DNA from: Bacteroidota bacterium
GTDB taxonomy: Bacteria; Bacteroidota; Bacteroidia; Bacteroidales; Paludibacteraceae
Direction of reading: 5' to 3'
DNA length: 64,000 nucleotides
Assembly (NCBI GenBank): GCA_017860295.1
Contig: JAFNAS010000015.1
Coordinates: 1 to 64,000 of the forward strand
Position numbers and translations under genes: made by a program. The notes under the pieces were generated by a model that saw only the letters and a list, made by a program, of their open reading frames with translations, was not told the origin of the DNA and did no database searches. This document shows positions 1 through 8,189 of the stretch, piece by piece (the first letter of the stretch is position 1; each line of letters begins with the position of its first letter).

Positions 1-45
1 TGTCCCCTTTTGGTAAAGGGGACGAGCGAAGCGGAGGGGTTAGCA
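1..45. repeat. Palindromic intergenic repeat fragment
   Basis: A 9-bp perfect stem (GTCCCCTTT, loop TGGT, AAAGGGGAC, positions 2-23) is followed by a purine-rich tail ending in GGAGGGGTTAG. The composition resembles the CTCTCC/GGAGAGG elements at 850-1035. It lies outside any convincing reading frame and is probably the end of an interspersed intergenic repeat cut by the window edge. Confidence 0.5.
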
Positions 46-170
46 GGTATAAATTAACAGCTGAATAACCCTAACTCATCTCCCTGCGAACAAACCATTC
101 AGGCATTAAAAACCATTCAGCATTCATTTTCTTCATTTCTTAATGGTAAAAAATGGCGTTGTATGTTGCC

Positions 171-779
171 TCAAAGAGCGCGTCTCATGGCGCGGATAAC
201 CTTTATCGGAGAGTCGGTCAGTACCATATTTACAATCCAGTCGGGCAAATTGGTTCCCGGGTTGATATAGAACTCAAGCTCTACCAGCGATCGGTTTCTA
301 TCGATCGGTCTGATTTTCCACTCTTCCCAAAACTCTTTTATCCGCGTACACTGATTGTTGATCACACAGACACCCTGCATCGGAACCGCCGTCAGCCGCC
401 GCTCTCCGGTAGTACGATTGAGGGAGGCCGTGACGTTGACACACAAATCACGATCTTTGAACGGCCAGGGCAAATCATAAACCAGATAGTACTGCGATAA
501 CCGATCTTTTACATACTGCAATACCTTTATTTGCGATACATCTTTGGTCCACCAGTCAGTTTGGTATACATCTTCCAGTTTGTTGTAGATTCGCTCTGCA
601 GGAACGTTGATTTCGGCAATACCTTTGAAATATTTGAGCCCTTTACCGCCCGATTGACGGGTATATAATTGTATGCCATCCTTCTCTTTTACAAATTTCC
701 AGTTTTGGGCACATAGCGAACCGGAAAATAGCAACGCCGAAAGTATCAAGGATGCAATATAGATTAGTTTGTTTTTCAT
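171..779 (-). CDS. Secreted START-domain (SRPBCC fold) lipid-binding-like protein
   Basis: 202 residues. Residues 1-24 form a signal peptide (hydrophobic ILSALLFSGSLCA, cleavage before QN), so the mature protein is exported, probably to the periplasm. The rest matches the START / polyketide-cyclase-like fold: a KEKDGIQLYTRQ opening, YFKGIAEI, VYQTDWW, YYLVYDLPWPFKDRDLCV in mid-domain, then paired strands and a C-terminal helix (VIRAMRRAL). START domains bind hydrophobic ligands in a deep pocket; the ligand here cannot be read from sequence. It stands alone between repeat elements, 263 bp downstream of the neighbouring minus-strand sulfatase-fold gene. The ATG start is set by the signal peptide. 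Family confident, role unknown. Confidence 0.8.
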   Translation of the reverse strand: MKNKLIYIASLILSALLFSGSLCAQNWKFVKEKDGIQLYTRQSGGKGLKYFKGIAEINVPAERIYNKLEDVYQTDWWTKDVSQIKVLQYVKDRLSQYYLVYDLPWPFKDRDLCVNVTASLNRTTGERRLTAVPMQGVCVINNQCTRIKEFWEEWKIRPIDRNRSLVELEFYINPGTNLPDWIVNMVLTDSPIKVIRAMRRAL

Positions 780-844
780 TGTCTCTCTCTTTCTACTAAA
801 TTTTAGAGTCTACATCAAATAGACTATGACGAAATTGAGTAAAA

Positions 845-1035
845 CTATTTTGTTCCGACCTCTCCTCCTAACCTCCTCTCCCAAGGCGAGGAGGAATACG
901 ACATCAACAATAGCACATACAACTCACTAATACAGACACAAAGCCCCTCTCTAAAAAGTAATATTCCTTTCTTCCTCTCCATTTGGGAGAGGATGTCCGA
1001 AGGACAGGAGAGGTCGGAGAGGGATTGGGGAGAGG
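845..1035. repeat. CTCTCC/GGAGAGG palindromic intergenic repeat
   Basis: The 263-bp gap between two minus-strand genes holds CCTCTCC-type blocks on the left (CGACCTCTCCTCC, CTCTCCCAAGGCGAGGAGG) and complementary GGAGAGG blocks on the right (GGAGAGGTCGGAGAGGG, GGGGAGAGGTC), so the two halves could pair as a large imperfect hairpin. Short reading frames crossing it are low-complexity and not credible genes. The form is that of small palindromic repeats scattered in Bacteroidota intergenic regions. Confidence 0.5.
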
Positions 1036-1042
1036 TCTCTCC

Positions 1043-2866
1043 TTATCTTTTACCCAGATCGTCGTAAAGACACTGCAACAAAGCCTTTCCCTGCCGGAAC
1101 TCTTTCGAGTTCGGATCGCCATATACCACTTTCTTCTGGGCATGATCGTACACCACCGTCATTCGGGGCGTTGCAAAACCAAAGCCATCCACAAAGTCGA
1201 AAAAGCCGAACTCAGGTGATCGTGGATTCAACAGGTTCTTGCTGAAAGTAAATTCGTTGTGCGGAATTCCCAGTTGATAGAGCAGTGTGGCGGCAATATC
1301 CATCTGTGCTCCGTAGCGTCCTATTTTTGCCGGCTTTTTCACTGCCCCGCCCGCCCATATCAATGGTATTTTATACCGATTGGGATCGGTATTCTCGATC
1401 GTCGACGGATAACGCATGGCATGATCGGGAACAAAAACCACCAGCGTATTTTCCCACAACGGCGATTTCTTAAATTCATTAATAAACACGCCCAGACAGC
1501 TGTCGGTATAAGCCACCGAGTTGAGATACGGATCTTTGAAACGATGCATCGGCACTTCGAACGGCTCGTGACTGCTGAGTGTTTGCACAATAGTGACAAA
1601 CGGTTGACGGGGAGGATGCTGTAAGTCGGTAAGCAAACGGCGTATCAGAATATGATCGGGAGCTCCCCATTTCGACATACGCTCTTTCAACAAAAAATCT
1701 TTATCGGACACCAGCTTCTCGATGCCCGAACTGAGCAGATACGACCGCATATTGGTAAAATCGGCATCACCCCCGTAGTAGTATGATGCATAGTAACCTG
1801 CCTTTCTGAGCGACTTCTGAATAGACGGCAAACTCTGACTCTTCGCCGGGTATTTCATAATGGAAGTGGTAGGCTGCGCCGGATAACCGCTCAAATTGGA
1901 GATAATGCCGCGATCGGTACGAAAGCTGTTGGCATACATATTGGTAAACACCACCCCCTCGCTACACAGTTTGCTCAAATTCTGTGCCACGGGCAATCCT
2001 CCCAACGCTGCTATATCTTTCGACATAAAACTTTCGAGAATAAAGAAAATCACGTTGGGACGCTGCTGGTTCAACAGCGACGGAATGGAATCGGTACCGA
2101 CGGGTTGTTCGGTCAATGTACGAAAAATCCGATGGGCCTCGTCATCGTCCATAAAGCGGTATTGCTTATCAAAGTGGGTTTCGCTCCCGATGGATGCTAA
2201 AAGATTGAAAACAGGATTGACGGCGGAATGATTGAGAAATAGTTGACTGCTGAAATAGGCCGTCCCCACATTCATCGTAGCAACCGAAAAACCTCCGCGT
2301 ATGGGAATAAAGAGCAGAGCCGTAATCAGCGTCATATAAACGGTATAGGGCACACGACGTACGGGAACCTTCGGCAGTTTCCGAAACCGATCGAGAATAT
2401 ACCGACGAAACAGCAAATACACTCCCGCAAAGCAGAGCGCCAGACAAACGACTCCCACGAGCAACATCCCGGTCGAGATGCTCGCCAGTGCATCTTTGGG
2501 CGACTTCAGATAAAAGAACGGAGTGGTATCGATACGAAATCCCCAATGAGAGTAAAGCTCGATATCGACCAGAAAAATCAGGCTGATTACAAACAGAACA
2601 ACAATACCATAGACATTGACCGCCGGAACAATATACTTACGGTCGACCCAGATGGAAGCGATCAGTAAGAGAGCCGGCACAACAGTAAAGTAGCCCGCCG
2701 TGGAAAGATCCATGGGAAGTCCGTGCCAAATCACGGCAAACCAGTCACCGAATGAGGCTTTGGATGCCTGATCCCAATGATAAAACATGAAAAGCGGTTT
2801 CTGAACTACAAAAAGAAGGATAAAGAAGAGATAACTCTTCAGCAAAGTAAAAAATCTTGAATTCAC
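1043..2866 (-). CDS. LtaS-like membrane sulfatase/phosphoethanolamine-phosphoglycerol transferase family protein
   Basis: 607 residues with a GTG start. The N-terminal ~190 residues carry about five transmembrane helices (near 8-29, 55-73, 82-101, 131-152, 172-190). The C-terminal half is an extracytoplasmic alkaline-phosphatase/sulfatase fold: RPNVIFFILESF (269-280) gives the first metal-binding strand with E278, NSFRTDRGIISNLSGYP contains the likely catalytic Thr (T317), and FVPDHAMR gives the Asp-His metal pair. This architecture is shared by lipoteichoic-acid synthase-like and phosphoethanolamine transferase-like enzymes. In a Gram-negative the plausible role is transfer of a phospho-alcohol group onto an envelope glycan or lipid. 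The exact donor and acceptor are inferred only. The gene is monocistronic. Confidence 0.85.
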   Translation of the reverse strand: MNSRFFTLLKSYLFFILLFVVQKPLFMFYHWDQASKASFGDWFAVIWHGLPMDLSTAGYFTVVPALLLIASIWVDRKYIVPAVNVYGIVVLFVISLIFLVDIELYSHWGFRIDTTPFFYLKSPKDALASISTGMLLVGVVCLALCFAGVYLLFRRYILDRFRKLPKVPVRRVPYTVYMTLITALLFIPIRGGFSVATMNVGTAYFSSQLFLNHSAVNPVFNLLASIGSETHFDKQYRFMDDDEAHRIFRTLTEQPVGTDSIPSLLNQQRPNVIFFILESFMSKDIAALGGLPVAQNLSKLCSEGVVFTNMYANSFRTDRGIISNLSGYPAQPTTSIMKYPAKSQSLPSIQKSLRKAGYYASYYYGGDADFTNMRSYLLSSGIEKLVSDKDFLLKERMSKWGAPDHILIRRLLTDLQHPPRQPFVTIVQTLSSHEPFEVPMHRFKDPYLNSVAYTDSCLGVFINEFKKSPLWENTLVVFVPDHAMRYPSTIENTDPNRYKIPLIWAGGAVKKPAKIGRYGAQMDIAATLLYQLGIPHNEFTFSKNLLNPRSPEFGFFDFVDGFGFATPRMTVVYDHAQKKVVYGDPNSKEFRQGKALLQCLYDDLGKR

Positions 2867-3081
2867 GGCACAAATATTCTACAGGATGCAATTGTAAAAA
2901 CACAGACACATCCTAATTATTTACAAAACACTCTATTCTCATCTATTGTGATGTCAACACTGACACCAATTTTCCAAGTCCAAAAGTACGGCTTTTCCGG
3001 CTTAAACCGAATCTAAATTCTCTCATTGCAACTTATTCGAAAATCATTAAAAAAACCAGAATCACTTTATGTCAGCCTATT

Positions 3082-3654
3082 TTAGTTAAAATGCAAAGTC
3101 ATTCCAAAACTCAGATTCCATAAATTCAGAAAATTCATGCTCCGGTTTTTGAAATAATTAATCAGATAGTAATCTAGCGTTGCAAATTCCCAAAAAAAAG
3201 CCAGCTTATTTTTGGTTGTATTCCACAGAAACGAAGACCCTATCAAAGGCGCGGCATGCAGCGATGTAGGGAAATCATAATAACCCTTTGGAAAATATTT
3301 CGGGAAACGGGTATACGTATTATGAACTTTGTAATAGATGACCGAAACGCCGGTGTAAAGCTGCAATCGGTTATTCCGAAAATCGAATTGCTTCATCTGA
3401 ATCGTATTTTTTACAGCCAAACTTTTCACCTCCACCCCATTCACTGCTTTGGGAAGATAACCTAACACCAGATACGACGAGAGTATATCTTTGCAAAATT
3501 CCTGTCCCAAACCCAACGACATCAATCCATAATTGCCGGCATACTGAATTTCGACAACATCGGGGCGGAGGTAGCCTGCATGATTTTTTTGAGCGAAAAC
3601 AGACACCGGCAACGATAGCATGCCGGCTAACAATAAAAACATTATACGTATCAT
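3082..3654 (-). CDS. Small exported protein of unknown function, last gene of the sugar-decoration operon
   Basis: About 190 residues. The preferred start is the ATG at 3654, which shares one base with the stop of the upstream phosphoesterase (TGATG), so the two are translationally coupled. Residues 1-21 are a signal peptide (MFLLLAGMLSLPVSVFAQ). The rest is rich in aromatic, alternating polar/hydrophobic segments (LQLYTGVSVIYYKV, FWEFATLDYYLI, LWNLSFGMTLHFN) ending in Phe-Asn, which resembles a small outer-membrane beta-barrel. I do not recognise a family. Its coupling to the lipoprotein phosphoesterase suggests that the two act together outside the cytoplasm. Confidence 0.65.
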   Translation of the reverse strand: MIRIMFLLLAGMLSLPVSVFAQKNHAGYLRPDVVEIQYAGNYGLMSLGLGQEFCKDILSSYLVLGYLPKAVNGVEVKSLAVKNTIQMKQFDFRNNRLQLYTGVSVIYYKVHNTYTRFPKYFPKGYYDFPTSLHAAPLIGSSFLWNTTKNKLAFFWEFATLDYYLINYFKNRSMNFLNLWNLSFGMTLHFN

Positions 3655-4439
3655 CAATATTCTAATATCCTAAGCGTCATTTGCGAGCCCGATAGTGCAA
3701 CCAGAGCAAAGCAGCGATCGTCAATATCATTAATCATATATTGGTCGGTTCCGTCTCTCGTCAGATGTTCGTAACTGTGATCATGACCGTATATCGCCCC
3801 AATTACCCCGTTATCAGAGATAATGCTGTCCATTTGCTGAGCAAAAGTTCCTTCCAATTGATCGGACCATACCGGAATATGAGCAAACAGCAGATTCTTT
3901 TTTGTGGTACTCAAGCTATTTTGCAACCAGGCAAAATCGGGAGCCTGATTATTGTTTTCCCACACTACGTCATCAAAAAAAACAAAGTTATACCCTGCAT
4001 ACGTAAAAGAGAAACTGGTATCGCCAAACATTCGCTGAAAGACCAAATAACCGTTGCTCAGATAATCGTGATTGCCAATCATCGTAATGACCGGAATATT
4101 CGATTTTTCTATTCGCTCCTTATACCACCTAAATTCGTCGGTCGTACCCCAATTGGTAATATCACCGCAGCATATCACAAAACGAATATCATCCATCCGG
4201 TTGATCGATGTGATGGCATCCTCCAGATCGTCATAATTATTATGAGTATCCGAAATAACGGCAATCCGTATGGTATCGTTGTTCGAAACCACCACCGACT
4301 GCAAAGATTCAATACTGTTGGCATTGAGATGTTGTGTCTTGAGATTTATATCGAAAGGACTATAACTGAACAGATTTGTACATGATATCAGGAAATCTGA
4401 AAATAATACGGCTATCAAAGAAAATCTTATATACTTCAT
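3654..4439 (-). CDS. Lipoprotein metallophosphoesterase (calcineurin-like)
   Basis: 261 residues from the ATG at 4439. An in-frame TTG at 4451 directly after the MarR stop is possible but gives a worse signal sequence. The N-terminus is a lipoprotein signal with lipobox LISC, so the enzyme is membrane-anchored outside the cytoplasm. All five metallophosphoesterase blocks are visible: AVISDTHNN (Asp, His), CCGDITNWG, IGNHDY (Asn-His-Asp), FAHIPVW and YGHDHSYEH. It hydrolyses a phosphate ester using two metals; the substrate is unknown. It lies in an operon after the MarR gene and overlaps the next gene by one base. Confidence 0.85.
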   Translation of the reverse strand: MKYIRFSLIAVLFSDFLISCTNLFSYSPFDINLKTQHLNANSIESLQSVVVSNNDTIRIAVISDTHNNYDDLEDAITSINRMDDIRFVICCGDITNWGTTDEFRWYKERIEKSNIPVITMIGNHDYLSNGYLVFQRMFGDTSFSFTYAGYNFVFFDDVVWENNNQAPDFAWLQNSLSTTKKNLLFAHIPVWSDQLEGTFAQQMDSIISDNGVIGAIYGHDHSYEHLTRDGTDQYMINDIDDRCFALVALSGSQMTLRILEY

Positions 4440-4451
4440 AAAACCATTCAA

Positions 4452-4898
4452 CTATACCACCACTGCCAGATTATTTACCAGATGCCGGAGCACATCCTGA
4501 AAAACGACCATCTGCCCTTCATCAATATTCTTTGTGGCGTGTATCATCATATCGTTAACAATGCGATTGACTTTTTCATAAACCAGAACTCCCTGCTCGG
4601 TAATACAGATACGCTTCTTACGTTTATCGTTGGTATCGGCAATCCGTTGCACCAGACTTTTGTGCTCTAACCGATCCAACAAACGGGTTATATTGGGCTT
4701 ATCCTTTTTGGTCATTCCGCACAAGGTTTGCTGTGTCACCATATTTTGTTTTACCAGACAAGCCAGTATTGTATACTGTTCGGAAGAAATGGCTACACGT
4801 TCACGGGCAAACGCCTTATAAAAAGGACGTTTTATTCTATCCACCACTCTTCCCGAAAGAACATTCAGTACCTCTTCGTATTCTATTATTGCCTCCAT
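4452..4898 (-). CDS. MarR-family transcriptional regulator
   Basis: 148 residues, the usual MarR length. Residues ~30-100 contain the winged helix: SSEQYTILACLVKQN, the recognition segment KKDKPNITRLLDRLEHKSLVQR, and the wing DTNDKRKKRICITEQG. The flanking helices form the dimer interface. MarR proteins are usually repressors released by small ligands. It sits 37 bp after the epimerase gene and directly abuts the phosphoesterase gene, so it may regulate its own operon. No operator could be assigned. Confidence 0.85.
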   Translation of the reverse strand: MEAIIEYEEVLNVLSGRVVDRIKRPFYKAFARERVAISSEQYTILACLVKQNMVTQQTLCGMTKKDKPNITRLLDRLEHKSLVQRIADTNDKRKKRICITEQGVLVYEKVNRIVNDMMIHATKNIDEGQMVVFQDVLRHLVNNLAVVV

Positions 4899-4935
4899 AC
4901 AGATCTAAATTTAGTGGTAATTTACAGATTAAAAA

Positions 4936-5994
4936 CTATTTTGTCATGTCACAACGTTCAACTGTGGTTGTCTTATTGCGCCTGCTCCTATAGGCCACAA
5001 ACCACTGATACATTTTCGCAATACCGTGGTCGATAGTCACAAACCGACCCGGTCCGAATCGTTCTTCGAAACGGCTCATATCGGCACAGGTACGCAACAC
5101 ATCGCCGGGTTGCATTCCCACAAATTCTTTTATTGCCGTTTTTCCTGTCGTTCGTTCTATCGTTTCGATAAAATCCATCAGCCTGACAGGCGACGAATTG
5201 CCTATATTATAAATTTCGTATGGGACTTTGCCCTCTGCCGGCGAATCGATAATCCGTATCAGGCAGTTCACCACATCATCCACATAGGTAAAATCACGTT
5301 CAAGATTACCGTAGTTGAACACTTTGATCGGTTTGTCGGACAAAACGGCATCCATAAAAAGATACGGAGCCATATCAGGACGCCCCCACGGACCGTAGAC
5401 TGTAAAGAAACGAACACCTGTAGCTGGCAATCCGTACAATTGACTATACGAATAGGCCAACAGCTCATCCGATTTTTTTGTTGCAGCATACAGGCTGACA
5501 GGATGATCTGCTTCGTCTTTTTCGGAGTAAGGCACTGCATTGTCGTTGCCATACACGCTACTCGAACTGGCATATACGAAATGATCTATTTTATGCTGAC
5601 GGCAGGCTTCAAGCAGATGCATAAATCCTACTATATTCGAATTGATATATTCGAACGGATGATCGATGGAATAACGGACACCGGCCTGTGCCGCCAAATT
5701 ACATACCGCATCGAAATGTTCGTCGGCAAACAGCCGATTAATGATAGTCTTCCGCTGAAGATCCGTTTTAATAAACCGGAATGCCCGATATATTTTGCTC
5801 CCGACCGCTACATCCTCTGCTATCTCTTCCCGCGTAACACCCAAATCGGCAAGACGCGCATATTTCAGATTGACATCGTAATAGCTGTTTATATTATCGA
5901 TCCCGATCACAGCATCGCCACGAAGTAATAGTTGTTTCACGAACGAATGCCCTATAAAACCGGCTACTCCGGTCACCAATATCTTTCTCATCAT
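4936..5994 (-). CDS. NAD-dependent sugar-nucleotide epimerase, UDP-glucuronate 4-epimerase-like
   Basis: About 352 residues. Two ATG codons at 5994 and 5991 follow an in-frame TTG; I take 5994. It is an extended SDR enzyme: the NAD-binding glycine motif TGVAGFIG lies near residue 9, YASSSSVYG supplies the catalytic Ser region, and Y170-AAT-K174 is the YxxxK pair. The spacing, the insert IDNINSYYDVNLKYARL and RFFTVYGPWGRPDMAPY are typical of UDP-glucuronate 4-epimerases (LpsL/CapI type), which make UDP-galacturonate. Substrate is inferred from this similarity. It follows the GT83 gene by a few bases, so it probably supplies the sugar donor for the cassette. Confidence 0.82.
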   Translation of the reverse strand: MMRKILVTGVAGFIGHSFVKQLLLRGDAVIGIDNINSYYDVNLKYARLADLGVTREEIAEDVAVGSKIYRAFRFIKTDLQRKTIINRLFADEHFDAVCNLAAQAGVRYSIDHPFEYINSNIVGFMHLLEACRQHKIDHFVYASSSSVYGNDNAVPYSEKDEADHPVSLYAATKKSDELLAYSYSQLYGLPATGVRFFTVYGPWGRPDMAPYLFMDAVLSDKPIKVFNYGNLERDFTYVDDVVNCLIRIIDSPAEGKVPYEIYNIGNSSPVRLMDFIETIERTTGKTAIKEFVGMQPGDVLRTCADMSRFEERFGPGRFVTIDHGIAKMYQWFVAYRSRRNKTTTVERCDMTK

Positions 5995-6003
5995 CAATAC
6001 ATT

Positions 6004-7554
6004 TTATCGAAGTGCAACAACAACATACTCACCTTTCGTCACTTGAGGTTTTCCGGACACAATGTGTTGCAACAACCTATTTTTCGTCACATCGTCTGCT
6101 CTACAGAAGAGAATGCCACGAGCAGAAACTAACTGTTTCAAAGTATCGTCGGTCAACTCCACCGCTTCCTGATGCAAGTAAACATCCATATTCTCTCCGC
6201 GACGTATATTATAAAACCAGAACGCTTGCGATTGGTTTTGTTGCGCCAATTGCTTTCCGGTTTCGCACATTGCCCCATAACCGATACTACTATTCATGGC
6301 AGGTATCAACGGAGATACAACCAGCAGAGTCACAAGCATACCCACCGCAAACAACGAACCGGCTTTCCGCACATCGGCCTTTTGAAACAACAGCCAAAGG
6401 GTTACTGTACCCAAAACAGTCACAAATACTCCTGCAACATAAACCCAGACGCCAGAGGGGATTGCCCAGTGCGATTGCTGCAACAAAATGCATCCTACCG
6501 GTACCGCCAACGTTATCAGAAGCACAGGCGTCGCCAGCAATCCTCTCAACAGTCCACACTGCGTCGGAAGTTTCTGTAACAGTAACACTGTCAGATAAAC
6601 CAAAAAGGGCAACGCAGGCAAAAGGTAAATATCAACCTTCGAGCTGATTAACGATAGCATTACCATTATCACCACCGCTACCGTCAAAAAGAACCGTTCC
6701 ATATCGGTTGTCACTAATTTTCTCTTAACGGAGGCAATCAATATTCCGGCAATCAACAGCGACCACGGTGCAACGACATACCACATCGAAATGAAATAAT
6801 AATAAACCGGACGTTTGTGATGAAATGCATCCACCGCACGGTTGATCGTTTGATTGAACAAGAGATTGTGCAGGTATGCAGCACCCCCTTCGGCATATAC
6901 GGCAACGAACCAACTGCCACACAACACAATTAGAATACTCCAGGTGATCCATCCCCAGTAACGCCCCAACGTTTTCAACTCACGTTGCAACACCAGAAAA
7001 GCAATCACCGATAACAGCGGCACCAGAAACCCGATGGGTCCTTTGGTAAAGAGTGCCAGAAAAACATACAGCGGAAACAGAATTTTGTTTCGCCAATGAG
7101 TTTCGCCACAATACATCCGGTAAAAAACAAACAACGCCAGCACGATAAACATACACATCAGCATGTCCATTCTCATTACGGCAGCCGAAGCCAGAAAATA
7201 GGCCGAGCTCATCAACAACAGCAACCCAAACGAACGGTTTGCCCGCTCCAATACGCCTGCCGTCCACTTATCCATCACATACAGAATAACCAACGCCGGA
7301 AGCAGCGAGAAGAGACCCAGAAACAACATGCTATGGGTACCGAAAATCAACTTACCGGCCATCACAATCCACAGATAAAGCGGCGGTTTGTCGGCATAAG
7401 CCAGCCCATGATTATAAAAGGTAAACAAGGTACCGTTACGAAGAGCCTCATCGGCAATACTCAGATAGCGCAACTCATTATCGGGAGTGAAATCTCTCAG
7501 CAAAAAAAGCGAAATCATCGCCAGCGTGAACAGTATAAAGTATTTTATCTTCAT
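6004..7554 (-). CDS. ArnT-like lipid-linked sugar transferase (GT83 / PMT_2 family)
   Basis: 516 residues with about 11-12 membrane helices. The N-terminal periplasmic motif F22-T-P24-D25-N-E27-L-R29-Y30 matches the acidic D/E-x-R-Y signature of ArnT/RgtA-type enzymes, and ADKPPLYLW matches their KPPLY motif. Members move a sugar from undecaprenyl phosphate onto lipid A or core on the periplasmic face of the inner membrane. It overlaps the LAB_N gene by ATGA. Its C-terminal ~90 residues are a soluble periplasmic-type domain. The family is confident; the sugar is inferred from the adjacent epimerase. Confidence 0.85.
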   Translation of the reverse strand: MKIKYFILFTLAMISLFLLRDFTPDNELRYLSIADEALRNGTLFTFYNHGLAYADKPPLYLWIVMAGKLIFGTHSMLFLGLFSLLPALVILYVMDKWTAGVLERANRSFGLLLLMSSAYFLASAAVMRMDMLMCMFIVLALFVFYRMYCGETHWRNKILFPLYVFLALFTKGPIGFLVPLLSVIAFLVLQRELKTLGRYWGWITWSILIVLCGSWFVAVYAEGGAAYLHNLLFNQTINRAVDAFHHKRPVYYYFISMWYVVAPWSLLIAGILIASVKRKLVTTDMERFFLTVAVVIMVMLSLISSKVDIYLLPALPFLVYLTVLLLQKLPTQCGLLRGLLATPVLLITLAVPVGCILLQQSHWAIPSGVWVYVAGVFVTVLGTVTLWLLFQKADVRKAGSLFAVGMLVTLLVVSPLIPAMNSSIGYGAMCETGKQLAQQNQSQAFWFYNIRRGENMDVYLHQEAVELTDDTLKQLVSARGILFCRADDVTKNRLLQHIVSGKPQVTKGEYVVVALR

Positions 7555-8189
7555 TCTTCCGAAATAGGTTGATGTGGCGATCGACGTTCGAGAACAATGT
7601 TTCTGAAATAGGCCACAAAACCGACCGATTGCCCTAAAACAAGTACCGGGTCACGCCGTATAACGCCATATATCACAATCAACAAAGACCCGAGCAAACT
7701 CATCACCCAAAAACCGACAGGTAATAACGACTCTTTCCGGCGGGCAGAATAGATAAACTGATAAACAAACCGAAAAGTAAATATCACCTGTCCCAATGAG
7801 CCGAGCAAAAGCAAACGGAGAGGTATTTTGTCGTTCTTAAGAAAAGTGGCCATAAACTCACCTGCATGATTACAAACAAAGGCAACAGCTACCAGTGGAG
7901 TCAGGAACAAAAGACCTTGCCCTAAAATATTGATCCGTTTCCACACTCCCTGCTCGTAAAGATTCCAGATATAGATGTAATACGAAATCATTTGCCCCAG
8001 TAAAATAGAGAAATCATCGCGCATCCAGCCATAAATAAACATCAAATAAGAGCCGGCCAGACTGAGTATCCAGAAAATAACCGGCGACAACACCTTTTGG
8101 GCTTTCTCCGACAATATCCACTGAAACAGAATCCTTGCCGAAAAAAGAGCCTGTGACAAGAATCCTATAACGTAAGCATAAATCATCAT
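7551..8189 (-). CDS. Membrane protein with two LAB_N (lipid A biosynthesis N-terminal) domains
   Basis: 212 residues made of two related membrane units, ~1-75 and ~115-205. Both contain the same pattern: FSARILFQWILSEKAQKVLSPVIFWILSLAGS versus FTFRFVYQFIYSARRKESLLPVGFWVMSLLGS, each broken into helices and each followed by a short loop (YGWMRDD / YGVIRRDP) and a second GQ-containing helix (LLGQMISYYIYIWN / LVLGQSVGFVAYFRN). This is the LAB_N domain, first named from the N-terminus of some LpxB proteins; here it stands free and duplicated. It overlaps both neighbours by ATGA. Function is not established; position suggests handling of a lipid-linked sugar. Confidence 0.82.
   Translation of the reverse strand: MMIYAYVIGFLSQALFSARILFQWILSEKAQKVLSPVIFWILSLAGSYLMFIYGWMRDDFSILLGQMISYYIYIWNLYEQGVWKRINILGQGLLFLTPLVAVAFVCNHAGEFMATFLKNDKIPLRLLLLGSLGQVIFTFRFVYQFIYSARRKESLLPVGFWVMSLLGSLLIVIYGVIRRDPVLVLGQSVGFVAYFRNIVLERRSPHQPISEE

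Noticed and set aside
904-1219. Short genes on both strands between the START and sulfatase-fold genes
   Set aside because: They run through the CTCTCC/GGAGAGG repeat and partly across the end of the sulfatase-fold gene, and have low-complexity products.
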